DNA of 64,000 bases from Gloeocapsopsis sp. IPPAS B-1203. GTDB lineage: Bacteria > Cyanobacteriota > Cyanobacteriia > Cyanobacteriales > Chroococcidiopsidaceae. Below, one piece after another: positions 37,794 to 45,169 of the stretch. The stretch spans positions 124,001 through 188,000 of the forward strand of contig NZ_PEIG01000004.1 of NCBI RefSeq assembly GCF_002749975.1, in the 5' to 3' direction. The notes under the pieces were generated by a model, which saw only the letters and a program-made list of their open reading frames with translations, was not told the origin of the DNA and did no database searches. Within the stretch, counting starts at the first letter, position 1, and each line of letters starts with the position of its first letter. The position numbers and the translations under genes were made by a program.

Positions 37794-38036
37794 TTAGTTA
37801 TAGCTGTAACCATCTTTGCGATGGATTGCTGTAAAGTATCTGTGATTTGAACTTTGTCGCTTACCACCAATTTTGAAATCAAACGAACCGCTAGCCTGAC
37901 AGATTAGTCGTGCGACGTAGGTTTTACCTGCATTACGTCCTTTGGAGTTAGTAGGAAATACAATTTTGGCAATGTTTCCGTTCTTAAATCCGTAATAGAC
38001 TGGGTTACGTTGTTTATGTGCAATCGGGAACCCAAC
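37794..38036 (-). pseudogene. Open frame without a start, probable decayed gene
   Basis: Eighty codons on the reverse strand encode a plausible beta-rich basic domain (NGNIAKIVFPTNSKGRNAGK, SFDFKIGGKRQSS). There is no ATG or GTG at its head. The sequence just upstream in another frame (MCKTNKLG) could be joined by one base, so a frameshift is likely. Function unknown. Confidence 0.4.
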
Positions 38037-38129
38037 TTATTTGTTTTGCACATTTGCCTACAACCGTATCCCATTGCCCGAATGGTTAGCGGTTTAACGC
38101 CGTTGATATCAAGCAGACCAATCTATAAA

Positions 38130-38714
38130 TTAGCTTTTCCTTCGACTAAAAGCAGTTTTAATCCTCCCTATGGGGCGTTGCTTCCAACTAAATCGAAGAG
38201 AAGAAACCAGCTTATGAATATCATTAGCCTCCTTTTTTAAATTAGGTAAAGAACTTTGGTAGACACCTAGTAATCTCTTTGGTATTTCCTCACCTTCTTT
38301 GGCACAAAGTTCCATAATTGCATAATATGCTCTCAGACCTTCAACTAGAATCTTGAACGAAATAAGCTTCTCAGTGATTGTTGTCCGACCCCTCTCAAAT
38401 TCCCATTCGGAAAATTGTTCCAAAATACGCTCAAAATTTTCAGGTAATGTGGGTGTAGGGTACGGAAGCCTTTTTATCCAGAATTCATCATCAAGGTCTA
38501 CCATTCCCTTCAAAGTCTCTAGTCCACCAACATCTCTGTAGATGCGCTCAAACTCCAAACTAAAGCGAAACTTTGATATGGACAAATCGAGTTGAGTAAA
38601 TAATTTTCGCTGTCGTTTTTTCTCATCCCGAAACTCTTTTAACAGAATTGTTAGGGTACTTAGTAACCAACCAAGCATAACGAGAGCTATTTTTTCTACA
38701 ACATCGTTACTCAC
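38130..38714 (-). CDS. Membrane-anchored helical protein, unknown function
   Basis: The 194-residue product has one N-terminal membrane segment (about residues 8-26, IALVMLGWLLSTLTILL) and then a charged helical cytoplasmic part (KEFRDEKKRQRKLFTQLDLS). The C-terminus is very basic (FSWKQRPIGRIKTAFSRRKS). It overlaps the upstream coiled-coil gene by four bases (ATGA), so the two are translationally coupled. No family is recognised. Confidence 0.65.
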   Translation of the reverse strand: MSNDVVEKIALVMLGWLLSTLTILLKEFRDEKKRQRKLFTQLDLSISKFRFSLEFERIYRDVGGLETLKGMVDLDDEFWIKRLPYPTPTLPENFERILEQFSEWEFERGRTTITEKLISFKILVEGLRAYYAIMELCAKEGEEIPKRLLGVYQSSLPNLKKEANDIHKLVSSLRFSWKQRPIGRIKTAFSRRKS

Positions 38715-39076
38715 TGCCTGATGCTCCTAGTATCTTCCAAAGTCCTGTAGTTGGCTTGTTGTAAGTTCTCCTTCTCAGCTTCAGTTTGTCTTAGCTTACG
38801 TTCTGCTCTTGACACTTTCTCCTCAAGTTCTAGAATGTATTCGTGATGTGCAGTGTCAGCACTTCTTAGCGCTTGTTCCCTACGTTCCCTGTTGAAATGC
38901 TCTAACCAGTCCTTCTCACAACTTTGACGCCTCTCAGGTTGCTGCATTTGTCGTTGTTGTTCTACTTGTTGCTGGTCATAACGTTGCTACCAGTCTAAGG
39001 CTTCATTAGCAAACACTGGCGTTGCTACTAATACGCTATTAACGATTAAAGCTGAAACTTTTAATAAAGCTTTCAT
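38711..39076 (-). pseudogene. Secreted coiled-coil protein gene with an in-frame amber codon
   Basis: ATG 39076 begins a good signal peptide (MKALLKVSALIVNSVLVATP, cleavage after VFA). The frame continues EALDW, has TAG at 38987-38989, then QRYDQQQVEQQRQ and a charged coiled coil (ELEEKVSRAERKLRQTEAEK) to the stop at 38711. Without the TAG it would be a 120-residue periplasmic protein. An ATG at 38947 could restart translation and give a 78-residue cytoplasmic form. The TAG probably replaced CAG. Either the gene is dead, or readthrough or restart occurs. Confidence 0.7.
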
Positions 39077-39256
39077 TTCACTATCCCTCCTTTATTTGTG
39101 CAAACAATTAAACCGACTCTTACTGCTGTTTCCTGGCAATCAAATCCGTTAAGTACAAGTGATGTCGAGAGTGAAAGAACGTTTAGTCCTCCATAGATGA
39201 CACCACTTAGAGTTAGTCCTACAGTTTTTCTTTTGAAATAGTTTTAAACATTTGAT

Positions 39257-39811
39257 TTACTCCTGTACTGGGCATAGGTGAGCTGCTGCAGCCCACACAG
39301 TTGAATCAATTAAAACCTTGACATCTTCTATCATTTGGTCATCGGAATCATGAGCTGGAAGGTTGCTTATAAAGGTTGATTGCATCTTGTCCGATACGTA
39401 CTGTGGTGTAGAGCTTGGGTTATCAACCATTTCTTTACAAGCTGTATTGCCTAAGTTGTGAATCATCTCAGAGCCGTCACTGAAGCGACTAACGTAGTAA
39501 TCAAACGAAACGTCACTTGAATCAGTAAGGATGTTGGCTGAGGCATAGAATTTATCACGGTTCTCTTCTTTCATTGCCCGTACAGTTGATACTGGTTCCG
39601 TTGGAGCTGTAGCTGTTTCCGGCTCTACTTCTTCAGGTATCGGTTCCTCAACAACTTCTGCTTGCTGTGGTTCCTGATTTTGTGCAGTATCTGGTGTTTC
39701 GTTTTCATTATCTGATGCTAGTTGACCGCACGTAACTAACAACAACAGTACTCCGAGTACGATAGCGAATTTCTTGGTTCTTTTATCAGCAGCGCTTGTA
39801 TCACGTTTCAT
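39257..39811 (-). CDS. Lipoprotein, unknown function
   Basis: The 184-residue product has a basic N-terminus, the hydrophobic segment FAIVLGVLLLLVTC and a cysteine in a lipobox-like LLVTCGQ (about residue 28). A Glu/Pro/Thr-rich linker (about 35-78) and a folded C-terminal domain of about 100 residues with cysteines in NTACKEM and AAHLCPV follow. A membrane-tethered extracytoplasmic protein is expected. The family is not recognised. It lies in the island with other small envelope proteins. Confidence 0.68.
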   Translation of the reverse strand: MKRDTSAADKRTKKFAIVLGVLLLLVTCGQLASDNENETPDTAQNQEPQQAEVVEEPIPEEVEPETATAPTEPVSTVRAMKEENRDKFYASANILTDSSDVSFDYYVSRFSDGSEMIHNLGNTACKEMVDNPSSTPQYVSDKMQSTFISNLPAHDSDDQMIEDVKVLIDSTVWAAAAHLCPVQE

Positions 39812-39844
39812 TGTTTAACTCGTAGTTAAAAGTGTTTACGCAAC

Positions 39845-39979
39845 TTAAGATTTAATTGCTACTCCTAGAACAGTCCCAGTTGCTATCCCTGTAACAAAAC
39901 CGAAGGTAAGCGTACCTGGGGATTTAGTGATAACTAAAAGAGAGATTGCTGATACTGCTGCGATAATGATGTATTTCAT
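39845..39979 (-). CDS. 44-residue membrane protein
   Basis: ATG 39979 opens a frame reading MKYIIIAAVSAISLLVITK, then SPGTLTFGFVTGIATGTVLG and VAIKS. Two hydrophobic segments are separated by a short polar turn. It lies between the lipoprotein gene and the SAP-like gene on the same strand, with operon-like spacing. The function is unknown. Confidence 0.5.
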   Translation of the reverse strand: MKYIIIAAVSAISLLVITKSPGTLTFGFVTGIATGTVLGVAIKS

Positions 39980-40011
39980 GTTGATACTTATGTGTGATTA
40001 ACTCTACAAAT

Positions 40012-40434
40012 TTATTGAGCAAGGGCTTGGATTAAGTCAGACTTGCGCATATTGCCGTACCTGGGGATGTGTCGCTCCTTAGCTTTTGACTTAAGCTCCC
40101 TAATGGTTAACGCTCCTAGCTTGTTGTTAGACTCAGGTGCTATCTCTTGCGCGTTTACGTAACTAAGTAGTTCAATATGTGCTAAATCCCAACGATATGT
40201 GTTGAGCAATTCTGCTGTGTCCATAGAAATTACTTCATAGTTTTGAGGTTCTAACGGAAGCTGTGGTGATTTATCTGTGGCTTCTATTTCATAACTATCA
40301 AGAGCTAATTCAGTTGAGTTTAGTTTTACCCACTCTTCATACAAACCACACACTAGATTTGCAATTGATAGTGTTGTGTAACCAATACAGATAATATTGA
40401 ATGCTAATGTCAGTAATGCTTGTGTGCTTTCCAT
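40012..40434 (-). CDS. Membrane protein with C-terminal SAP/Rho-N-like domain
   Basis: The 140-residue product has one N-terminal membrane segment (about residues 6-28), an acidic middle and a C-terminal helix-extended-loop-helix (LTIRELKSKAKERHIPRYGN, then MRKSDLIQALAQ). The last part is like SAP, LEM or Rho N-terminal domains, which bind nucleic acids and occur in mobile elements of cyanobacteria. A membrane-tethered DNA- or RNA-binding role is inferred. Confidence 0.68.
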   Translation of the reverse strand: MESTQALLTLAFNIICIGYTTLSIANLVCGLYEEWVKLNSTELALDSYEIEATDKSPQLPLEPQNYEVISMDTAELLNTYRWDLAHIELLSYVNAQEIAPESNNKLGALTIRELKSKAKERHIPRYGNMRKSDLIQALAQ

Positions 40435-40790
40435 CTCTTTATCCTCATGAAGCGATATTGTTGGTAGCCTGTGGGCTGTAGATAAGCGTCGTGTACGACG
40501 GCTAAGTACAACCGTTTAGCAATCTTGAATCGAGTGAAGAAATTTCATCTTTTCCTTCCCTGGTAGGTTCCCGTGCTTCCGTTGGTTCGGGGCGTTTCCG
40601 TCATCCAGTTCAGTAGTATTCAGTTTTTGGAGTTCTTTTGGTTGGGTTGTTCTGTGATTCCCTTCCTCTGATGAATCTAATCTAACAGCTAACTGATACA
40701 GTAACAAGAAGATGTAATGTTTTTTTACAGCTAGCTGATACGAATATGGTAGGATGAAGCTGTAACGATGACAGGGATTGAGGTTGAATT
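40435..40790. promoter_or_regulatory. Control region upstream of the XRE repressor with repeated operators
   Basis: These 356 bases have no convincing gene. A palindrome CGTCGTGTACGACG lies at about 40487-40500. Two nearly identical 15-mers, ACAGCTAACTGATAC (40685-40699) and ACAGCTAGCTGATAC (40727-40741), are 42 bases apart, four helical turns. A related inverted GTTACAGCTTC follows near 40755. The arrangement next to a repressor gene suggests phage-like operators. Confidence 0.6.
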
Positions 40791-41012
40791 GTGAGGAGAG
40801 TTAAATCACATCTGGCTAGATTAATAGACGAACAATATCCGCATTTAAGTCAGAGGAGATTAGCTCGTGAAACAGGTCTGTCCCCTACTACTATCAACCT
40901 GATATACCTGAATAAATTTAATCGAATAGACAACACAACACTTGAGAAGCTTTGTGGCTACTTTGGTATTGAGGTAGGTGAATTACTTTATTTGGAAGAA
41001 ACAAAAGATTAA
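40791..41012 (+). CDS. XRE-family helix-turn-helix regulator
   Basis: The 73-residue product is essentially one HTH domain. SQRRLARETGLSPTTINLIY is the recognition region, and LEKLCGYFGIEVGELLYLEE is the typical end of an HTH_26/Cro-like protein. The start is GTG 40791. It is the first gene of the rightward arm of the island and probably represses it, or controls the divergent arm, through the repeats at 40685-40741. Confidence 0.87.
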   Translation: MRRVKSHLARLIDEQYPHLSQRRLARETGLSPTTINLIYLNKFNRIDNTTLEKLCGYFGIEVGELLYLEETKD

Positions 41013-41052
41013 GGATATGGTTTTAAGTTCCATACCCTTAATAAGTTATAGA

Positions 41053-41220
41053 TTATTCATCTTCTTCTTTTGATTTAACCGCAATAATACCAATAGTTTC
41101 TAATAACAACGGGTAGTTATCCCGAAGTTCGGCAAGTTTCGGAGATTGTATACCAAAAGCCGAACTCAGTAATACGTAGGCAATAGGTAAAAGCAGAAAG
41201 AATTTGCTCAATTTACTCAT
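41053..41220 (-). CDS. 55-residue membrane protein
   Basis: ATG 41220 opens a frame reading MSKLSKFFLLLPIAYVLLSS, then AFGIQSPKLAELRDNYPL and an acidic tail. One N-terminal hydrophobic segment could be a signal peptide or an anchor. It lies opposite in direction to the HTH gene. The function is unknown. Confidence 0.45.
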   Translation of the reverse strand: MSKLSKFFLLLPIAYVLLSSAFGIQSPKLAELRDNYPLLLETIGIIAVKSKEEDE

Positions 41221-41448
41221 GAAGATGCTCACTTGTTAGTGTTCATCAATTACCTTGTAAAGCTATCTATTTTGCTTAGCAGATAGTGACGTTCATATCC
41301 TTAAAGGTTCTGAAGTTGATGTATACAGTCATAACCTTGGTTTAGGTTATCACTTCTGTACCTATGTTTCTCCTGAGGAGAAGGAGATAGTAATGGTAAT
41401 GTTGCACAAGTCTGCATTCGAGTAATGAAACAAAAAATAACTTCAGAA

Positions 41449-41471
41449 CCCGCCAAGTAGCGGGTATTTTT
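41449..41471 (+). terminator. Terminator-like hairpin before a small gene
   Basis: CCCGC and GCGGG form a stem with a six-base loop, followed by TATTTTTAT. It ends directly at the ATG at 41472, so it may be a terminator for leftover upstream transcription or an attenuator for the arm that follows. Confidence 0.55.
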
Positions 41472-41618
41472 ATGGATACGTATAAGTTTCAAATAAGTGG
41501 CACGGAGATTGAGATTGAAGCAGAAAGCGAAAGTGATGCTATGGAACAGCTAAAGGATATCATCACAATGCTTTCATTAATGTTTCCAGGAGATTGTACA
41601 GAGATAGGAGAAGAATAA
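41472..41618 (+). CDS. 48-residue acidic protein
   Basis: The frame from ATG 41472 reads MDTYKFQISGTEIEIEAESE, then SDAMEQLKDIITMLSLMFPG. A beta-hairpin followed by one helix is likely. Its stop is one base before the next ATG, so the two genes are coupled. The function is unknown. Confidence 0.5.
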   Translation: MDTYKFQISGTEIEIEAESESDAMEQLKDIITMLSLMFPGDCTEIGEE

Positions 41619-41619
41619 T

Positions 41620-42090
41620 ATGAAAACTAGTGAATTGATAGGCATATCTGAACAGATAGCAGCCATATCTCTACAACTATCTAACTTGCAGAGAGTAATT
41701 GATTCATCAATAGAGAGAGCGCCCACATATGAGTCTGCAAAAGATAGAGCAGAGAGTTTAAGGAGGGAAACTAAAGGAGTATTTTCACCTAATATAAAAC
41801 CAGTCCCCGCTCAAGAGCTAATGTTTAAAAGCTTACATCTACTGTTGTTTGACTTAAACATAAAATGGGCATCAGCTTCCGACATAAGAAAAGCTCAGAT
41901 GTTGATAACAAATAGTGACAAGGAAAAGTGCCATCAATCTAATCTCAGAGTTATAAATAGGATAGGTGAAGCTTACATTACAAAGAATAAGCCTACTGAA
42001 AACTCTAGGTCTAGTGTCAGGTATACATTGACTGAAAAAGGAATAGAAAGAGCAAGAGAAATTCTAGGAATTAAAGAAGATGAAATCTGA
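41620..42090 (+). CDS. Hypothetical protein with winged-helix-like C-terminus
   Basis: The 156-residue product starts with a helix pair (SELIGISEQIAAISLQLSNL). A C-terminal region resembles a winged helix (SNLRVINRIGEAYITKNKPT, then VRYTLTEKGIERAREILGI, as in MarR/PadR-type wings). A DNA-binding role in the element is inferred. It overlaps the next gene by 11 bases. Confidence 0.6.
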   Translation: MKTSELIGISEQIAAISLQLSNLQRVIDSSIERAPTYESAKDRAESLRRETKGVFSPNIKPVPAQELMFKSLHLLLFDLNIKWASASDIRKAQMLITNSDKEKCHQSNLRVINRIGEAYITKNKPTENSRSSVRYTLTEKGIERAREILGIKEDEI

Positions 42091-42820
42091 AGTTATGGGT
42101 GAAGCTTGGAAGGTTAATGCCAAGTACATAGGAGTTGATGATGGTTCAGGTGAGTTTGAAGCTAACAAAATTAAGCAACCTAAGTTATTACCTCCATCAT
42201 CTAGCGCTGTAGTTCAGGACTTAGAGTACGGTAGTCATGAGTGGATAAAACGCACTCATGATATGGCAATGTTATTTGAGGGAATGGCTCATACTTACAA
42301 GATGGACATGGGTCAGTTCCTACGTAGTAAAAAAGAAAAACGTGGATGGTTGAAGTTTGCTGAAACCTTACCGTTTTGTCGTAGGACAGCAGACGACTAC
42401 ATAGTGTACTACGAAAAAGAAAAAGGTTTGCCTCACCTAAATCTAAATAATGAGATTAAGAAGGACGTGGCAGATGGTTCCACGTCCTCAGAATCCTTGG
42501 AAAATAAGGACTCTTCAAATGAAAAGTTCGGGGAAATAGTAAAAGAAGCTTCAACTTTAACTGACATGGCAGTAGTTAGAGACTATGAGCAAGTAGCTTC
42601 TGGTAAGGATGCCAACAGGAAAGAAAACAAGTATAAACGTCAGAAAGATGACAAGGAAAGAGGTAGGGTAGAAGTTTCTACTACTCCAGAAATAAAAGAA
42701 TCAATCAAGGTAAGAAGAATTCAACTAGGTTACAAAACAGATTGTGACTATTTACTACATCTAGTTTTTCAAGACTTGTTAAAAGCAGGTTATACACTAC
42801 CAGAACAGAATGAACAATAG
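42080..42820 (+). CDS. Hypothetical protein of the island
   Basis: The 246-residue product has an N-terminal globular part with a helical WIKRTHDMAMLFEGMAHTYK and a central LPFCRRTADDYIVYYEK. That segment is reminiscent of helix-turn-helix DNA-binding segments in plasmid proteins. A long charged, low-complexity linker (about 130-205) and a C-terminal TTPEIKESIKVRRIQLGYKT follow. The C-terminal part looks like a ribbon-helix-helix (a strand and two helices). A DNA-binding maintenance or replication-control protein is a reasonable guess. Confidence 0.55.
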   Translation: MKSEVMGEAWKVNAKYIGVDDGSGEFEANKIKQPKLLPPSSSAVVQDLEYGSHEWIKRTHDMAMLFEGMAHTYKMDMGQFLRSKKEKRGWLKFAETLPFCRRTADDYIVYYEKEKGLPHLNLNNEIKKDVADGSTSSESLENKDSSNEKFGEIVKEASTLTDMAVVRDYEQVASGKDANRKENKYKRQKDDKERGRVEVSTTPEIKESIKVRRIQLGYKTDCDYLLHLVFQDLLKAGYTLPEQNEQ

Positions 42821-43070
42821 AATATTCACGTTACGCTTCTACCGTCCTATTAAGAATGACTGGTTATCCTACCTAAGTTACTTAATAGGATGGGTACTCG
42901 GTTACAACATGGACTTATCACATGTTGCTATCGAGTGGGACGGTGGGATAGTCGGTATCACACTGTTTGGTATTGAGTTGTACAACAAAGAAACTGAAGC
43001 AGAGTATCGTTCGCCTGACATAATTTTGTACTTCGAGGTTGACGATGCAGCTAATCGTCTATGGATATAA
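42810..43070 (+). CDS. Small hypothetical protein
   Basis: The 86-residue product reads MNNRIFTLRFYRPIKNDWLS, then YLSYLIGWVLGYNMDLSHVA and IEWDGGIVGITLFGIELYNK. The pattern HVAIEWDG is reminiscent of papain-like NlpC/P60-type enzymes of phages, but no catalytic cysteine is present. It overlaps the upstream gene by 11 bases and the convergent gene by 20 bases at its 3' end. The function is unknown. Confidence 0.5.
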   Translation: MNNRIFTLRFYRPIKNDWLSYLSYLIGWVLGYNMDLSHVAIEWDGGIVGITLFGIELYNKETEAEYRSPDIILYFEVDDAANRLWI

Positions 43071-43575
43071 AACCTGCCATAGCATACTGTAAAAATACTT
43101 CTGGTGGATAAATCTTCATCAATCCACTTCTAAGCCGCTCTTGTACACCATCTTTTATTGCTACGTCCTTTTCCCAAAGTTTTACACCTTCACAAATACC
43201 TCTGCAAAAATTATCTACTTGTAGCTGAGCAGTAAAATGACCGCCAGCCTTCACCATGTTATTATCTGCACTTACAAACTCCGACGGTTTGGTGAAACAA
43301 AAACGCTTCGACACATCACGAGCCTTTTTATCACTAATATCGTCCGAACCCGAATGTAAGTAGGCACACCGCAAAAGATAAAAATCTTCGGTAGAGGGAA
43401 AACTGTTCTGGTTTCCTATATACTTCCTAAACCAATCTTTATAACGTTCACCAGTCCTCTTATTAGGATGTTCTAACCATCCACAGATATCAGGAAGTGT
43501 AAGAGCAAGTGCTAAAGCTGCGTACCAGTTCTGTTGTGCTAGTGCTTGTTCTACAGCTTCAATAAGGTGTTGCAT
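43051..43575 (-). CDS. Conserved hypothetical protein, possibly HEPN-like
   Basis: The 174-residue product belongs to a widespread but uncharacterised type with the signature NWYAALALALTLPDICG, YKDWFRKYI and LLRCAYLHSGSDDI. A C-terminal QLQVDNFCRGICEGVKLWE follows. The helical layout and the R-x4-H arrangement (RCAYLH) resemble HEPN domains, which often act in RNA cleavage and defence. That link is inference. It is monocistronic and faces the rightward arm of the island. Confidence 0.55.
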   Translation of the reverse strand: MQHLIEAVEQALAQQNWYAALALALTLPDICGWLEHPNKRTGERYKDWFRKYIGNQNSFPSTEDFYLLRCAYLHSGSDDISDKKARDVSKRFCFTKPSEFVSADNNMVKAGGHFTAQLQVDNFCRGICEGVKLWEKDVAIKDGVQERLRSGLMKIYPPEVFLQYAMAGFISIDD

Positions 43576-43847
43576 ATTCTTTAAAGATAAACACTTTTAT
43601 TTTCTACCTCATTGTGTGTGCGGGACACTTAAAATCTACCCAACTTCTTGATTTCTTGATTAACGCTTCAAAAATTACAACTACTTTGTAAAGTTGTTTA
43701 GTCTGATGTGACAGTTGAGGTACACAATGTCCACGACTGTGGACAAACGTTAGAGTCTAATCAGGAAGAGGGTTCAGGTGATTACATCACTATTAAAAAT
43801 ATTTTTGCCTATTTCTCTATGCTGTCTTAAAGTGATGTAATCACCAC

Positions 43848-44189
43848 CTAATTCTTAATAATGCTTCTATATCCGTCGTAGTGCAATTGTGGCAATGTAC
43901 CATAATTCTTCTTGCCATCATAATGCAGCTTATTGCTGTAATCTGTATGACTCATCGACTGTTTCCGTTCACTCCTCTCCCACATCTCTGCAAGTCTATC
44001 GTAATGTTGCTGGCTAATCAGCTCCACCTCACGCCGGAGTGCTGATACCTCTCTGCCAGTAATCAATCTCAAATCACAATGGGTATCGCTGCAGTGCAGT
44101 ACTTCGCCAAGATAAGAGACAACAGTAGCTACCTTGTTGCCATCATTTGCCCAGCCAACTCTACGATAGATACACTTAGGTTTAGCCAT
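43848..44189 (-). CDS. Hypothetical protein preceded by a palindromic operator
   Basis: From ATG 44189 the product is 113 residues (MAKPKCIYRRVGWANDGNKV...). It has cysteines in HCSDTHCD, a helical middle and a polar tail rich in Tyr, His and Lys. An upstream ATG at 44234 would place the operator palindrome inside the gene, so I prefer 44189. The palindrome TATCTG-t-CAGATA begins nine bases upstream. No family is recognised. Confidence 0.5.
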   Translation of the reverse strand: MAKPKCIYRRVGWANDGNKVATVVSYLGEVLHCSDTHCDLRLITGREVSALRREVELISQQHYDRLAEMWERSERKQSMSHTDYSNKLHYDGKKNYGTLPQLHYDGYRSIIKN

Positions 44190-44197
44190 TAAACATA

Positions 44198-44210
44198 TAT
44201 CTGTCAGATA
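44198..44210. promoter_or_regulatory. Operator-like palindrome, copy 1
   Basis: TATCTG-T-CAGATA is a perfect 6-bp inverted repeat with a one-base centre. It sits just upstream of the gene that starts at 44189. Confidence 0.65.
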
Positions 44211-44377
44211 CATATTGACACTAGCAAATAACATCTATATACTAAAAATTCTTCTTTTTGCTTAGTTGCAGCGTTGAGAGTTTTTAGGACATAATTTTCT
44301 CTCTTAAATCAAAAAAAAGCTAACTAAGTTTTTCTTCTGTTTTGATGTATCCCAGTCTTGCCCCGAAGGGGTAAATA

Positions 44378-44390
44378 TATCTGACAGATA
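44378..44390. promoter_or_regulatory. Operator-like palindrome, copy 2
   Basis: TATCTG-A-CAGATA has the same half-sites as the copy at 44198, exactly 180 bases away. The AT context (ATA before, TAT after) extends the symmetry. Confidence 0.65.
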
Positions 44391-44564
44391 TATGCAATTA
44401 ATTGAGTATAGTTCCCTGCATAGCTAGACCAAGAACTTTAGAGGTATTAAAAAATAAATATCTTTTACCAGGTCTTAGGCATCGTAGATGCCATGCTTTA
44501 GCTTAGGAATCAAATAGAATTACAAGACCGGATTGAGTATAGATACAACGCATCATAGATACAA

Positions 44565-44596
44565 AAAACCTCAGAGGTGTTATTCCCTGAGGTTTT
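44565..44596 (-). terminator. Terminator of the eight-gene operon
   Basis: AAAACCTCAG and CTGAGGTTTT form a perfect 10-bp stem with a 12-base loop. On the reverse strand it ends in six T. It lies about 100 bases after the last gene of the leftward operon and could work in both directions. Confidence 0.8.
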
Positions 44597-44693
44597 CTGC
44601 TCTTCTTTTACTTAGCACTAGTATAGCAGAAATATTTTTAATAGTGATGTAACCACCATAGGTGTATGCCCTTTGGGCTGTATTCACCAAGAA

Positions 44694-45008
44694 TTAGAAA
44701 CTACTGAAAAACTGGTACTGAATTACTGCTGATGCAGCTTGCTCAATCACTCTCACCTGTGCGCCAGGGAATAAATCTAGCCGTACCATACCATCAGCAG
44801 GTACTTGTTTGAATCCTAATCCTGTAGCTCCAGTAGTGGGAGTAGAGCCGTTAATCGTATAGTTGATAGCACCAGATTCAACACTCAGGAATAATCCACT
44901 ACCATTAGCTGGCACAGTAAGTGTCACGGCACTTGAGAGTGCAGCATTCCTAGTATGAGTGCCTAGCATCCGAACACTAAACTGAGATTTACCTAATTGT
45001 CTAGTCAT
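44694..45008 (-). CDS. Small beta-rich protein, last gene of the unknown operon
   Basis: The 104-residue product is rich in Thr, Ser, Gly and Val with alternating strand patterns (SSAVTLTVPANGSGLFLSVE, GAQVRVIEQAASAVIQYQFF). The pattern resembles a phage decoration or head-fibre type beta-sandwich, but this is only a resemblance. It is separated from the previous gene by about 160 bases that include a possible tiny leader frame after AGGAGG (reverse strand near 45075). It may be strongly expressed. Confidence 0.55.
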   Translation of the reverse strand: MTRQLGKSQFSVRMLGTHTRNAALSSAVTLTVPANGSGLFLSVESGAINYTINGSTPTTGATGLGFKQVPADGMVRLDLFPGAQVRVIEQAASAVIQYQFFSSF

Positions 45009-45169
45009 TTTCTTATTTGATTCCTATCAGTAATTCTACCAAACATAACGTTGACAAATGTTAGAATAGAAGCATATGAAACCTCCTAGTTTTTGTATAA
45101 CATAAGTTTTCTTCCTGTCCACCTTGCCTCCACTCGGTGGAATTTTTGTGTTTAGAAACATACGCCACA

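Larger units (their letters stand above)
44235..44693. other. Intergenic region with operator and terminator
   Basis: These 459 bases have no convincing gene. They hold the second palindrome at 44378, a small palindrome GGCATC-gta-GATGCC near 44477 and the strong hairpin at 44565-44596. Confidence 0.55.

Noticed and set aside
40516-40707. A 63-residue reverse-strand frame from a TTG inside the operator repeats
   Set aside because: The start lies in the putative operator, there is no ribosome site, and the protein is of low complexity; I treat the stretch as control region.
41472-43070. Reading the rightward arm as a typical phage early region
   Set aside because: The proteins resemble regulators only in outline; no recombinase, replication or lysis gene is recognisable there.
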